From assembly GCA_947471745.1 (NCBI GenBank), contig CANJKZ010000820.1, positions 1,959,501 through 2,023,500 on the forward strand: a DNA stretch of 64,000 bases. The letters run 5' to 3'. A program made the translations under genes and the position numbers. The notes below the pieces were generated by a model that saw only the letters and a list, made by a program, of their open reading frames with translations, had not been told where the DNA came from and ran no database searches. Origin of the DNA: Closterium sp. Naga37s-1 (lineage: Eukaryota > Streptophyta > Zygnematophyceae > Desmidiales > Closteriaceae). Shown piece by piece: positions 30,700 through 44,753 of this stretch (within the stretch, counting starts at the first letter, position 1; each line of letters opens with the position of its first letter).

Positions 30700-30771
30700 A
30701 CGTCAGTAGTCCAATGGTTAGGATATTTGCCTTCCAAGCAAAAGATCCGGGTTCAATTCCCGGCTGACGTA
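30700..30771 (+). tRNA. tRNA-Gly(UCC): tRNA-Gly (anticodon UCC)
   Basis: A full cloverleaf can be drawn. The 7-bp acceptor stem is ACGTCAG/CTGACGT with discriminator A. The D stem is GTCC/GGAT, the anticodon stem TTTGC/GCAAA with loop CTTCCAA (anticodon TCC at 30733-30735), and the T stem CCGGG/CCCGG with loop TTCAATT. Internal promoter boxes fit: A box TAGTCCAATGG (30707-30717) and B box GGTTCAATTCC (30750-30760). Plant-like upstream features are present: a TATATAAG about 30 bp before and a CAA just before the gene. There is no intron. The first base is A paired with T instead of the usual G-C, and no clear T-run terminator follows, so a slightly diverged or silent copy is possible. Confidence 0.9.
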
Positions 30772-31195
30772 GATTCCTGGTATAATCGACCTTCTTGCCC
30801 ATCTAGGACACAACCTTGTTGCTCGGGAAAACTGTGGACCTACCGGCCCTGTTCGATAGGCAGCCACCTCCTTGCAGGGCTAGCGTTTGGAGGAGGGTTC
30901 GGAGAAATTTTCGAAGGGCTACCCCCCCCCCCCCCTCGAAAACGGAAGCAGCCCATCTCGAGAGCGGAAGGAGGGGGTCGTCTCGGCGATGTTGTAACCC
31001 CTCCTTCCACCATCGTCATCGTGGGCAGGGTCAAAAGTTTTACACCGCTCCCCACGTGAACCTGGGTAAATCAGGGGTGGAAAAAATGGCTGGTGGCTGG
31101 TTTGGTTGTGGGAGGAGGGGGACTTTTTTAGGGCAGAGATGGGTGAGGTTGGAGCATGGGCCCTGCTGGAAAAACTTTTGTGGGGTATTGGGTGG

Positions 31196-31652
31196 TGTTG
31201 GAATAACCGAAAGGTTATCATGAACATTCCCGAAGGTTATCCACTGTCGAGTCTCTTCATAGCGAAGCAAGCACTTGTGTCAGTACCGCATGAGCTCATA
31301 TAGAGCACGCGGAATGTCAAGGGTCACCCGAAGGTCAACAGTCGAAGACAAGTCAACGGTCGTGACCCTTGACTGCCCAGTAACCGCACAAGGCAGTTAC
31401 GAAAGTGCAACATGGTAACTGCCTAGAATGGTAATAGTCGTGGTTACTGTAGCAATGCAATTCAGTTAATAAGGGAATGTACCCCTCAGAGTACATGGCT
31501 AGCTAGGTTTGCTATTTATACCCTTGTACTTTATTTTATAATCATCTTGTTCTCTTTCAATTAACCAACAAGGTCACTACTGAGACTTCACAAGTTCTCT
31601 TTACACTTGGCAACTTTATCCTATCCACTACGATCCTGCAGTTATATCAACA
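31196..31652 (+). repeat. 5' LTR of Copia A
   Basis: Begins TGTTGGAATAACC and ends TATATCAACA. It contains a TATA-like TATTTATACCC at about 31512-31523 as the likely transcription start region. Pairs with 44754-45210. Confidence 0.92.
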
Positions 31653-34600
31653 TGGTATGAGAGCTAGAGTGGATTATAAGGCCTGCCAAGCTCTTGTTCC
31701 TGACAGAACAATCTCTCTATAAATTATTCATTACATCGTTAAGGACTCTGCATCATTATGGCTCCAGAAGGAAAAGACACTGCAGACTCTCCGGGCCCAC
31801 CATCAGCAACATCACCCACTGCACCATCAGCGATGACCTCCGTCAGCGCCGCCCTCGTTGAGCAACTGGTCGCTCGCATCAACGCCCTTGAAAGCCATCA
31901 AGCGATGAGCGTCGATGGCTCAAGCTATGCACGTGGAGTTGCTGGACTCCCTCTCCCTGGAGAAGACCGCCGCGTCAACTCCGAGAGGTCATTCACGTTT
32001 GACAATCGTCAAGCTTCAGCTCCTGCGCAAGAAAGTCAACAACGCGCACATTCAGATACAATTGCAACAATGCAGACAAAATTTGTTCTGACCTCAAAGC
32101 TGAAGACATCAGTTCCTTTCAACGGAAAGGACTTCTACACTTGGAGCTTCGAGTTTGAGCTCCTCGCGACAACTGCGCAAATCTGGATGTACTACGACGG
32201 GAGCTTACCGTTTCCAACGGAAGGCACCATCCAAGAGAAGAACCAGTATTACTACGAATCTCTTCTCGCGTACACCACCTTGCTCCGGAATCTCTCCCCC
32301 GAAGAACAGCTCGGCATTCGCTCCACCAAATCAGAGTGGGCATCCGCGTACGCCTCTTGGGAGCACCTGCGCAACTCATACATGGCAACAGATCCACTTA
32401 CTATGAGTCGATTGCTCAGCCAGCTGACATCGGTCAAAATGCATCAAGGAGAGAAAGCGGGACCGTATATCAACCGATGCCGCAATCTGCGCGACCACAT
32501 CAAGAAGTGCGGCGGATCCGTTCCTGACGACATGTTCGTCTCAATGGTTCTTTCTGGTCTTGGTCCCGACTGGCGTCAATGCCAATCTTTGCTTCGCGCT
32601 CGAGCAACGGTTTCCGAATCGGCTCTGTGCGCCACGCTCCTCTCCTAACAGAAGGAGATCGACCTGTACAACGAGAAGAACACAAAGCGGGAAAAGTTAG
32701 CCTTCTACGTCGGAGCACTTGAAGGGGAGCAGCACGGAAAGAAGGGGACTTTCTGCAAATGTTGCAAGAAGCCCGGCCACACTATCGACCGGTGCTACAA
32801 ACGAAAGGCCGCCGATGAAAGGCGCAACAACCCTTCCAACCATCAGCCATCTGCTCCCTCGACCTCCGCCACAACAACCACAATCTCGCCTCCCTCCGTC
32901 GCAAGCACCTCGTAGACACCTGCACGCATTACGACCAAGGACAAAGGCAAAGGGACAATCATGAGCTGCATGGCTCGTCGCAACAGAGGCCATCGATACT
33001 ACGATCGTGTAACATTCGCGATCGACGACCCCATCAACCCTGTTGTGCCAAGACAAGACAATGATCCCACCGTCTCTCTCTGGATTGATTCCCCACAAAG
33101 GTACCCACCTGACTTCGAGCTGCCACCACCAACGCCAGAATCACCTCCCAGCATCTCCGCGAATCGGTACTTCGCTCTCTCGCCCTACACCGGCGAGAAG
33201 GACCGCGTGGTCACACCCAAAATCGCCAACATTGCGCGCCAGAGCCGCGAAAACATCAACACCTAGTACCTGGACAGTTGCTGCGGACAACACATGGTGG
33301 GATCACCAACATTCATCAGTAACTTCAAGCGCATGCGCCGACCCTGCGAGATTACAGTCGCAAACAACGGCACGCTCAAGGCATATGACATCGGAGAAAT
33401 ATTTCTTGAAGCTGACGACACAAGATTCACGATTCACATCGGCGACGTGCTTGTCGCTCCATATCTGCAGTACAACCTCCTCTCCTCGGCACAGCTCATG
33501 CGATGCGGGGTTGACATCCGAAGCAACCGCCAGGACAAAACCTTCGAACTCTTCTACAACAACACTTACATCGGCAAGGCGGTTGATGACGACGGCGTCT
33601 TCGTGCTGCAGTTCTCAGCGCAAGGCACCACCGGCGACTCCCACCGTACCTTGCTCTTGAAGACGACTCCTACAGAGACGCCGTCTTGGTCCCATCCCAC
33701 GGAAATGGACCTTGAGCGTCCCGCCTCGGATGGCCTCCTGCGTCTCCGCACGGTTCCAACTGCTTCGACCTCCAACCCAGCTGAAACTGGACCTGCAACA
33801 ATGGAAGAAGACAGCGGGACGTCAGCACCTACGGAGCCAGTCACTGAAGAAGGCAAGAAAACTGGATCTGGCAGCCCCGGCCCTGCACTCGGCCCCTTGG
33901 GAGAAGTTCTGACGCCCGAGGAGGCAGCAGCAGAAGGACGGGACACTATCTTAGCATCCGGAGGCGATGCCAGTGCTCCAACAGCTGCTGGCGCAAACAC
34001 CGGAGGCGGCTGGGGAACCGGAGGCGGATGGGGAACCTCAACAAGTGACGAAGGATGGGGCCAAGCTGCTCCTGCCTATCCTGAAGCTCCGGGACTCCCT
34101 TCAGCCGAAACCGCGGCAATCGATCCCTACTGGGCAACGCGCGGCACCAGCTGGGGCGGACCTCCTCTCCCCGATCAATACGCTCCTGACACACCAGAAC
34201 CCACGCAAGAAGAGTCGGAGGAGGAAGAGACATACGAACTCTTCGGAGAAGCAGCAGAACTGCCACCACCTACCGAGGAACCGGCGCCGCCAGAACAAGG
34301 GCCAGAAGAAATCGAAGTCATCGGAGCCGAGTACAGCTACTTCCGCATCCCCATGAAGGGATTACCAGTCCGCGACTGGCCCAACCAGTGCCTGCTTGTT
34401 ACCGGAGAACAAGTCGAAGCCGGCGACACCGACGACATCATCGGTAGCCCTCACGCGCTCCTTGAACGCAAGTCAATTCACGCGCTCGCCGCCGAAACCG
34501 ATGACGCCGCCGATGCAGGACCTGAAGGGGAGGCAAACGACGAAGCAGCAAGACACAAATATTATCAGAAAACGGTCGGCTATCGTGCGGAACCCGCAAT

Positions 34601-35115
34601 TTGGCATCAGCGACTCGGGCACCCCTCACATGCAACCCTCAAGAACTCCCTGCAAGCCGGTGTTTTCGACGACGGCGCGCTGCTTCTTCCCCGCGAAGGC
34701 TCTCTCACCGTCGACTCCGAAGACCCGCCTTGCACCGTGTGCCCTGCTGCGTCACTCGCCCACAAGCCCTTTCCCGATCTTCCGCCGGGTTACGAACGCT
34801 ACAAACCACTCGACAAGGTTTACAGCGACTTCATGTGCTTGACGGAGGAGGGACTCGACGGTGAATACTACACGCTCACCTTCATCGACGCAAGTACACG
34901 CCACGTCTGGGCTGTTAACACCGACTGCAGGGCACTCGCCTTCGAGTGCTTCATCGCGTGGATGAAGCGAGCTGAACGACAATCTGGACTTAAGCTGAAA
35001 TGCTGGCAGACGGACGGAGCCCTGGAGTTCTTCTCAGACGAATTCAAGGAGCTCTTCAGGAGGAAAGGGATTGAACACCTGGTATCCCTGCCCTACGCTC
35101 ACGAGCAGCAGGGAG

Positions 35116-35241
35116 TGTCAAACATTATATGTTTACATTGTGTAGGCTATAGTGGGTTTAGCCTTAGGGGGTACAACATTCTAGGGTTTCCTACTTGTAC
35201 TCCCAATCTTGTTAGTTCACACACACTTGTTCATTCTAACA
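35116..35241 (+). repeat. 5' LTR of Copia B
   Basis: TGTCAAACATTATATG to CATTCTAACA, 126 bp; identical to 42224-42349. Confidence 0.92.
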
Positions 35242-38200
35242 TGGTATCAGAGCCTAGGCTGCTACCTAGGACCGCTTTCTCCTACGGGCCCACTATTCCG
35301 CTAGAAGCGCCCTCGTGCGCCCTACCTTACGTGCGCCCTCGTGCGCCTTTCTCTGCTCGTGCGCCCTCGTGCGCCCTCGTGCGCCTTTTTCTGCTAGTGC
35401 GCCCTCGCGCGCCCCGCCCTTCGGTCTGCCCGCGTGCCGTCCTGCAGCCCTCGTGCTGCCTCCTGCAAGCTAGTACGGCCCTCGAGCCGCCCCTGCAGGT
35501 CCGTCAGGCCCCCGAGCCGCCTCTGCAGACCCGTCAGGCCCCCGAGCCGCCTCTGCAGGCCCGTCAGGCCCGAGAGCCGCCCCTGCAGACCCGTCAGGCC
35601 CCCGAGCCACCTCTGCAGGCCCGTCAGGCCCCCGAGCCGCCTCTGCAGACCCGTCAGGCCCGAGAGCCGCCCCTGCAGACCCGCCGCGCAGCCTCTGCCC
35701 GACCGCGCGCCGCCCCTGCAGGCTCTCGCCGCCCGCCACGTCGCCCTGCCCGCGGCGTCGCCGCCTGCCCGCGGCGTCGCCACCTGTCCGCGGCGTCGCC
35801 ACCTGCCTGCGACGTCGCCACCTGCCCGCCGCGTCACCCTGCCCGCGGCGTCGCCACCTGTCCGCGGCGTCACCACCTGCCCGCGGCGTCGTCACCTGCC
35901 CGCCGCGTTGCCCTGCCCGCGGCGTCGCCCCTGCCCGCCGCGTCGCTCTGCCCGCCGTGTACCACCTTCCCGCGGCGTCGCCGTCTGCCCGCCGCGTCGC
36001 CCTGCACGCGGCGTCGCCCCTGCCCGCCGCGTCGCTCTGCCCGCCGCGTCGCCCCTGCCCGCGGCGTCGCCCCTGCTCGCCGCGTCACCCTGCCCGCGGC
36101 GTCGCCACCTGTCCGCCGCGTCGCCCTGCCCACGGCGTCGCCCCTGCCCGCCGCGTCGCCCTGCCCGCCGCGTCGCCCCTGCCCGCTGAGTCGCCCTGAC
36201 CTAACCCGCGCCTGGCCTCTGGAGCAGCCGCCCCTGGCCCCTGGAGCAGCCGCCCCTGCAGCAGCCGCCCCTGGCCACGGGAGCAGCCGCCCCTGCAGCA
36301 GCCGCCCCTGGCCACTGGAGCAGCCACCACTGCAGGAGCCGCCCCTCGCCCCTGGAGCAGCCGCCCCTGCAGCAGCCGCCCCTGGCCACTGGAGCAGCCG
36401 CCCCTGGAGCAGCTGCCACTGCAGGAGCCGCCCCTGGCCCCTGGAGCAGCCGCCCCTGGAGCAGCCGCCCCTGGAGCGGCCGCTGTGACGGCCCCGCAGT
36501 CGCCTCGCTCGTACGCCTGCCCTTCCCACCACTGGTGAGCACTGCCCTGCCCGTGCTGCTACTGCTGTTACTGCTGCTGCTACTGCTTCTACTGCTGCTC
36601 CTGGCGTGGCCAGATGCAGCTCCAGGGCCGTCCGCGTGTGCCCCTCACACCCCAGCAGCTTCGTGAGTGGTACGCCAGCTGGGGTTGTCGGGGTGGCAAT
36701 AGTGGGAGTCGTCCTGGAGTGGGTAGTTCGGGAGTTTCTTGTAGTGGCCCGGTGCAGCAGCCGCGTCGTCTACGCGAGGCTCTTTCGCCCCAGCAGCTTC
36801 GTGAGTGGTACGCTCAGAGTAGAGGGTCACTGAGTATTGCTCGCTGCCCGTACGTCATTCGCACAGGTGTCCGGACTGGTCAGCCTTGCGGGACACGTGG
36901 TCACACAGAGTCCCACTGCTTCGCCCGTCTGGGCGATGCTTGGCGTACAGAGTTTGGCGACGACGCTGAGATCCCCGACTGGGTGGAGCTGCTTAGGCAG
37001 AGGGCAGATATCTATGCTCTTGACTATGATGCTATCCTCACTGCCATGTATGCATTGTCTACTAGTGCTGAGAGTGTCTGTCACCTGTGTGTGTCGCCTG
37101 ACCCCGGTATCTAGTCTGCTGCTCTAGGTACTGGTGAGGCTGCTGCACTAGGTGCTGGTGTGTCTGGTGCCCCAGGTGCTGGTGAGGCTGCTGCTCTAGG
37201 TACTCGTCAGTCTGCGCCCTCTGGTACTGCGTCTACTGAGGCACTGCACACTTTCACACTGGACTCGGGTGCTTCCCGCTGTTTCTTCCGTGACCGCACT
37301 GCCCTTGAGCAGCTAGCTCGGCCAGTGGCTGTCTCCCTCGCTGACCCCTCTGGGGGCCCAGTCCTTGCGACCTCCTCCACTGTCCTCCCTTGTCCTGCTG
37401 TCCCGTCCGGCACCCTGTCAGGTCTTTACCTCCCCTCGTTCTCTACGAACTTGGTGGCAGGCTCTGCTCTACAGGACGGGGGTGTTCACCAGTTCACCCC
37501 TGCCTATGAGCGTGTGACCCACTGTACGTGTGCTCGGACGGGTCGCCACCTGGCTACCTTTACTAGGCAGCCGGGGTCGGACTTGTACACACTGACCACT
37601 GAGTCCCCTCAGGTAGCTGCGTCTACGTCTGCGTCAGGTCAGCTGTCGGCCCCATGCTCGTGTCGCTCCCTGTCACACCAGACTGTCCTCTGGCACCACC
37701 GCCTTGGTCACCCATCAGTGCAGCGTCTTCGCGGCATGCACTCCCGGTACCTTGTCTCTGGTCTTCCCAGGGTTCTCCCTCCCCTCCCACCCTCGCGTGC
37801 TCCTCCCTGTCTTCCTTGTGTCGAGGGGCGGCAGCGCGCCGCTCCTCACTCCTCCTCGTTTCCCCCGACGACTGCTCCCTTGCAGACGCTCCACATGGAC
37901 GTGTGGGGCCCAGCCCGCGTCCGTGGACAGGGTCAGGAGAGGTACTTCCTGATCGTTGTTGACGACTACTCGCGCTACACCACGGTCTTCCCCTTGCGCA
38001 CCAAGGGTGAGGTCCCTGATGTTTTGATCCCTTGGATCCGCGCTTCTCGTCTCCAGCTCAGCGAGCGTTTCCACTCGGACTTTCCTGTCTTGCGTCTGCA
38101 CTCTGACAGAGGTGGTGAGTTCTCCTCCAACCTCTTGGCAGCCTACTGTGCGGAGCACGGCATCCGCCAGTCGTTCACGCTTCCGGCCTCTCCACAGCAA

Positions 38201-39119
38201 AATGGGGTTGCTGAGCGCCGCATTGGCTTGGTCATGGAGGTCGCTCGTACCTCCTTGATCCATGCGGCTGCCCCCCACTTTCTGTGGCCGTTTGCGGTCC
38301 GGTACGCTGCGCATCAGCTCAACCTCTGGCCCCGTGTCTCCTTGCCGGAGACCTCGCCCACACTGCTGTGGACGGGGGAGGTTGGCGATGCGTCGCGTTT
38401 CCGGGTCTGGGGATCTCGGGCTTTTGTCCGCGATACGTCCGCGGACAAGCTCTCCTCCCGCGCTGTTCCTTGTGTCTTCCTTGGCTTTGTCCCGGACGCG
38501 TCTGGTTGGCAGTTTTATCACGCCACCTCGCGCCGTGTCCTGCCCTCTCAGGACGTCACTTTTGACGAGTCGGTGCCCTACTACCGCCTCTTCCCCTACC
38601 GCACTGCCCCGCTCCCCCCCTCGCCTCTCTTCCTCGCGCCAGGTGCTGCTGTGGTAGACCCCCTCCCCCCTCAGGGTGCCGCTCCCTCAGGTGTGTCCCA
38701 GGTAGACCCGGTTGAGCCTGTCGAGGTAGCTGTCGACTCTCGTCCTGCTAGGGGTGCTGAGCCTGAGCGTGCGGAGCCTGGGGGTGCGGAGCCTGGGGGT
38801 GCGGAGCCTGGGGTTGCGGAGTCTGGGGGTGCTGAGCCTGGGGGTGCGGAGCCTGCGGGTGCTGAGTCTGGGGGTGCTGAGTCTGGAGGTGCTGAGCCTG
38901 GGAGTGCTACACCTGGAGGAGCTCTCTCCTCACAGCAGCTGCGTGAGTGGTACTTACAGTACTGCAGCCTCAGGAGAGGTGCTTCCGGAGCTAGGAGTGC
39001 TGCTGGAGCTGGTGCTAGTGCTTCCCCTCCTAGGCGGGAGCTGCCCTCTCCCCAGCGGCTCCGAGAGTGGTACGCTCGGCGCTGCAGTCTCCGGAGTGGT
39101 GCTCCTAGTGTCGCGGACC

Positions 39120-39690
39120 CTGGTGCTGGAGGTGCTGCTGCTGCTGGCGGTGCTGCTGGCGCTACTGGAGGTGCTGCTGGTGCTGGAGCTGCTGGAGGTG
39201 CTGCTGCTGGCGGTGCTGCTGGCGCTGCTGGAGGTACTACTGGTGCTGGAGCTGCTGGAGGTGCTGCTACTACTGGAGGTGCTGCTGGTGCTGCTGGCGC
39301 TGCTGGAGGTGCTGCTGGTGCTGGTGGTGCTGCTGGTGCTGCTGGAGCTGCTGGAGGTGCTGCTGGTGCTGGTGCTGCTGGAGCTGCTGGAGGTGCTACT
39401 ACTACTGGTGGTGCTGGTGGTGCTGGTGGTGCTGCTGGAGCTGCTGGAGGTGCTGCTGGTGCTGGTGCTGCTGGAGCTGCTGGAGGTGCTGCTACTACTG
39501 GAGGTGCTGCTGGTGCTGTTGGAGCTGCTGGAGGTGCTGCTGCTACTGGCGGTGCTGCTGGCGCTGCTGGAGGTGCTGCTGGTGCTGGTGCTGCTGGAGC
39601 TGCTGGAGCCGCTGGTCCTGGGGGTGCTCGTACTGGAGGTACTGGAGCTGCTGGGACTGGGCCTGCTGAGGGGGTTGTCGCTGGAGGTGC
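39120..39690 (+). repeat. GCTGCTGGAGGT-type repeat encoding Gly/Ala tract in Copia B
   Basis: Irregular codon repeats of GCT, GGA, GGT, GGC and ACT encode about 190 residues of almost pure Gly and Ala with some Thr, between the integrase and reverse transcriptase regions. Because changes keep to multiples of three, the frame stays open. Confidence 0.9.
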
Positions 39691-42223
39691 TGAGCGGCCG
39701 CGGCCGTACTACGTTCCGCTCCTTCAGCAGGTTCTTGGTCCTCCGCCCTCTACTGGTCCTTCTCCTCCCCTACTGAGTCCACCGTCTGTCCAGTCGCAGT
39801 TACAGTCTGCCTCTCCGCTGCCTGCCCCTTCTCCTTACACTGCGCCGACGGGTAGTCTTACGGAGCGTCGTGAGCCTGAGTCTCGTCCTCCGTCGCCTGA
39901 GTCTCGTCCAGCGCCGTCTGAGTCGCGTCCAGAGTCACCTGTCTGCGCTGTCCGCTCTGTTCGTCGTGCTCCGCGTGAGCGACCTCCTCCTGTCCCTGGC
40001 ACTCACTATATGACTCTGCGTCCTTCCACTGCTCCACACCGTGTCCCTCTGCCGTCTCCTCCTGCGTCCTCTCTTCCTGCTCTTGCTGACCCGGAGTCTG
40101 ACTCTCTTCGTGCTGCCAGTCCTACTGTCACGCGTCTCCTTGCCACTGTTGTCACTGACCCTTCCTTTGAGTCCTCTGCTGCGTCTGCTCTAGTCGCTGA
40201 GCTTGTGGACTTTGCTGCCGCCTGTCGTCTAGACTACGCCGCTAGCCTTGTTGCTGAGTCTGAGTCAGTCTGTCCTCCGTCCGTCGGGGGTGAGTGTGCC
40301 CTTGGCACGGACGTCCTTGAGGACAGACAGGAGGAGTTTGAGTGCTTTGCCGCTGCTTTGCCTCATCTCGTGTCCATGCTAGTTGCCCCTGAGGGAGACC
40401 CGGATGCACCAGACATCCCGACCCCACGCTCCTACGCAGAGGCGATGGAGGGTCTCTACTCCTCTCAGTGGCAGACAGCCATGGACGCAGAGATGGCTTC
40501 CTGGAAGTCCACAGGCACCTACGTCGACGAGGTTCCCCCACCTGGGGCGAACATCGTCAGTGGCATGTGGATTTTCAGGGTGAAGCGGCCGCCGGGTTCT
40601 CCGCCTGTCTTCAAGGCGCGTTACGTTGCTCGAGGCTTCAGTCAGCGAGAGGGAGTTGACTTCTTCCAGACCTTCTCCCCGACCCCGAAGATGACCACTC
40701 TTCGGGTTCTGCTGCACGTCGCTGCTCAGCGTGACTACGAGCTCCACTCTCTTGACTTCAGCACTGCGTTCCTACAGGGCAGCCTACACGAGGAGATCTG
40801 GCTGCGCCGCCCACCTGGCTTCACTGGGTCGTTCCCTCCTGGTACCCAGTGGAGCCTCCGGCGGCGAGTCTACGGTCTCCGCCAGGCACCCCGTGAGTGG
40901 CACGACACACTGAGGACTACGCTTGCGGCTCTTGGGTTTGCTCCTTCTACTGCTGACCCGTCGTTGTTTCTACGCACCGACACCACTCTGCCGCCGTTCT
41001 ACGTTCTCGTGTACGTCGACGACTTGGTCTTTGCTACTGCTGACACTGAGGCACTCGCCCACGTGAAGTCGGAACTGCAGAAGAGATACACGTGCACAGA
41101 CTTGGGTGAGCTGACAACCTATCTTGGCTTGCGGATCACCCGGGACAGAGCACAGCGCACCATCACCTTGACTCATTCACACATGGTGCAGCAGGTCCTT
41201 CAGCGCTTCCGCTTCACGTACTCCTCGCCTCAGCCCACTCCTCTGCCTACTGGTCACTCGCTCTCAGCTCTGCCTTCGGATGAGTCCGTAGAGCCGAGTG
41301 GCCCGTATCCAGAGCTTGTGGGCTGCCTCATGTACCTGATGACCTGCACTCGACCTGACCTTGCATACCCTCTTAGCATCCTAGCACGCTATGTCGCTCC
41401 TGGCCGTCACCGGAAGGAGCACATGGATGCCGCTAAGAGGGTGTTGCGCTACTTGTGCAGTACGTCGGGCATGGGGCTTGTGCTTGGAGGACGGCGCGAC
41501 GTTGTCCTCACTGGACACTCAGACGCTTCTTGGGCTGACGACCAGGCTACGCAGCGGTCGTCTCAGGGTTACACCTTCAGCCTTGGCTCTGGTTCTGTTT
41601 CCTAGCGTTCTACACGCTCTTCCTCTGTTCTCAGCTCCAGTTGTGAGGCTGAGATCTACGCCACAGCCATGGCTGCCCAGGAGCTACGCTGGCTCACCTA
41701 CTTGCTGATCGACCTTGGAGAGCGGCCTCGTTCTCCTCCAATGCTGTACGTCGACAACAAGGCCACCATTGCCTTGTGTCAGGAGCACAGACTGGAGCAC
41801 AGAACGAAGCACATCGCTCTGCGCTACTTCCTTGCTCGAGAGCTGCAGCAGCGTGGTCAGCTTCGTCTTTCGTACGTGGCCACTCGGGCCAACACTGCTG
41901 ATGTGTTCACCAAGGCGCTTCAGCCTTGTGATCATCAGCGTTTCTGTACTGTTCTAGGCCTTGTGCCTACTGTCCCTCACTTGCTCACTTCTTGACTCTG
42001 CTTGTACTGTGATCTCTTTTTATATACCTGCATGCTTACATTTGCTAGGTTGTGATCACTGTACCTCTTGTTATATTATCAAACTGCATGTAAACTGGTC
42101 TTGTGACCACTTGCTCGTGCTCGGAATTTGTGTGGCATCCTTGAGATCCACCCTGAGCTTGTTTTGCTTTGCTTTGACTGGTCTTGTGACCCCTTGCTCT
42201 CCCCCACTTAGCCTATGGGGGTG

Positions 42224-42349
42224 TGTCAAACATTATATGTTTACATTGTGTAGGCTATAGTGGGTTTAGCCTTAGGGGGTACAACATTCTAGGGTTTCCT
42301 ACTTGTACTCCCAATCTTGTTAGTTCACACACACTTGTTCATTCTAACA
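42224..42349 (+). repeat. 3' LTR of Copia B
   Basis: Identical to 35116-35241; preceded by a short purine tract (ATGGGGGTG). Confidence 0.92.
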
Positions 42350-44753
42350 GGGAGTAGCAGAACGGACAAACAGGAGCCTCGCCACCAGGATGAGGGCCCT
42401 GATGAAGCAGTCAGCCATCCCAACCAAGTACTGGCCATTCGCGATGAACCACGCAGTTCGGCTACACAACTTGCTGTCCTCCCGAAGCCTCGAGAACAAC
42501 TCTCCCTACAAGGCGTGGACGGGCAGAAAAGCAGATACGCGCCTGCTTCAGGTGTTCGGCTGCATGGTACAGTACAGGCCACACACAGCAAGGACAGGAA
42601 AGTTTACTGACCGGGCTCGCTGGGGCATCCACTTCGGGATTGAAAAAGAATATAAGGCATGGATCGTGCTGGACTACGCGACACACGAGGTGACGAAATC
42701 ACGTGACTGCATCTTCTACGAGAAGCTGACTCTACCACTGTTCAACGAACACCGCGAAGCTGACAGGGCACCGGAAAGGGTTTTTGAGGGACACCGCAAC
42801 TTCGCAAGCTCACATGATGAAGCTGATCTGGCGGATGACGTGGACGCGGCAAATGTTCCCCAATTTGACAGCGCACCCAGCATCCCCCTTACAAGCCCGT
42901 TCCAGACTCCAACCTTCATCCCTCTACACCAACCTGATCCCGATGATACAACTCGCGCAGCCCACAACTTCACCAGCGACGCCCGCCGGTCACCCGATGC
43001 CGCAATAACTTCGCCAAACACCTCACGGGACACCATCCGCCCTGGTCACGACAGTGACGACGACGTGGTCGAAGTAACCAGCTTCCACGACTACGATCGC
43101 CTGCACTACGAAAAGACCAACGAAACCGGGCTCCGGGTCCTTGGTCTCGCCGTCGCAGTTCGCCACACCTCCCCCAAAGAACCCACCACTGTTCGCCAAG
43201 CTCTCTCCGGCCCCGACAGTGAGAAGTGGAAGGCAGCCATGGCCAAGGAGGTTGCGTCACTCAAGAACCGTGGCACCTGAAAACTCGTTCCCCGGACATC
43301 TGCGAAGGGGAGAAAAATTCTCAGCGGAAAATGGGTGTTCCGCATTAAAACGCTGGCGGATGGCTCCATTGACAAATACAAAGCACGATGGGTGGTGCAC
43401 GGCTTTGAACAAACTCACCTGGTGGACTTCGACCTCACCTACGCACCAGTCGGGCGACACACCTCAGTGCGGATTCTCATCTGCATCGCCGCCATCAAAC
43501 ATCGACCACTCCGACAAATTGACGTCGGCAGTGCATTCCTGTACGCTCCGGTCGACGCAATCATCTTCGTCGAGCAGCCGCACGCCTTCGAAGAGAATGA
43601 CGGCGCGATCTGCCTGCTCCAAAAATCCCTTTACGGGATCAAGCAAGCACCTCGACTGTGGCAGCAGTATCTGCATACCGTGCTCACGAAGCTTGGCTTC
43701 CAGCAACTACCACACGACCTCGGCATGTATCGGAAGGAGTCGCGCGGCAAATTCATTCTCCTCGTTGCCTACGTCTCCTTTACACTGGCGACGATACTGA
43801 CATGATGGACCAGTTCGAAGCGGATATCAAGGAGCAGCTCGAAGTCACCATCAACCATACCGTCACTCAATTCCTGGGACTAAACATCACACAGTCCGCC
43901 TCCTCCATTCACCTCTCCGCCGCCAAATATGCCGAGACACTCGCGAAGAAATTCGGCATCGCACCTATCAACCTCACCACCCCCTTTCGCACACCTTCTC
44001 CTACACACGAACCAGACACCACGCCACTCTCCCTCGAGGATCATCGCCTCTATCAGCAGCAGCTCGGATGTCTTTTGTTCGCCGCCGTCACGTGCCGGCC
44101 CGATCTCTCCTACGTCGCAAGCCAGCTCGCTCAGTACATGAAGCGACCTGAAGGGGAGAACCTACAGGATCTACGCCGCGCACTTCAATACTTCATCTGT
44201 ACTCCCGACGTCGGCCTCACCTACGAAGCTAACTTAACGGCGACCCTGCAGCTGCACGGCTACGTAGACGCTGACCATGCCGGAGATGCTGACAACAGAC
44301 GCTCCCGCACAGGATTCGTCTTTCAACTTCAGCCTGCTGGGCTCATCTCATGGAACTCTCAGAAGCAGGAACTCATTGCACTTTCGTCAGCCGAAGCAGA
44401 GTTCATCGCCGCCAGCGTAGCTGTTCGCGAAGGACTATACCTGATGGAGCTACTGCAGGAAGCGAAAGTAACGATGAACGGGCACTTCACGTTACTCTGC
44501 GACAACCAGAGCGCGATCAAGATCGCGAACAAGCCCGGCTTCGTGAACCGAACGAAACACATCGCCCTTCGCTACTTCTTTGTCAAGGACGAAATTGACA
44601 AGGGCAAGGTCAAACTCATGTACTGCCCAACTGGTGACATGGCAGCCGACTTCCTGACAAAGAAGCTGCCACGTCAACAGTTCCAGCACTGCGCCAACCT
44701 TTGCGGGATCACCAAGAAGTTCCACGTGGCCCACCTTCAGGAATGAAGGGGAG

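Larger units (their letters stand above)
35116..42349 (+). mobile_element. Copia-type LTR retrotransposon B, nested in Copia A
   Basis: LTRs of only 126 bp (35116-35241 and 42224-42349), identical to each other, with target duplications GGGAG at 35111-35115 and 42350-42354. The primer site TGGTATCAGAGC follows the 5' LTR. Parts: C-rich low-complexity leader at 35.3-36.6 kb, gag C-terminal Cys/His segment at about 36.6-37.1 kb, protease (LDSGASRCFF) near 37.25 kb, GAG-pre-integrase and integrase at about 37.7-38.6 kb, a Gly/Ala-rich repeat at 39.1-39.7 kb, reverse transcriptase (YVDDL) at about 40.5-41.2 kb and RNase H to about 42.0 kb. The gag N-terminus is not evident. It looks broken, with about three breaks. 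Identical LTRs point to a very young insertion. Confidence 0.92.

Noticed and set aside
38754-39776. A 340-codon Leu/Val-rich frame suggesting a membrane protein
   Set aside because: It is an alternative frame over the Gly/Ala codon repeat of Copia B.
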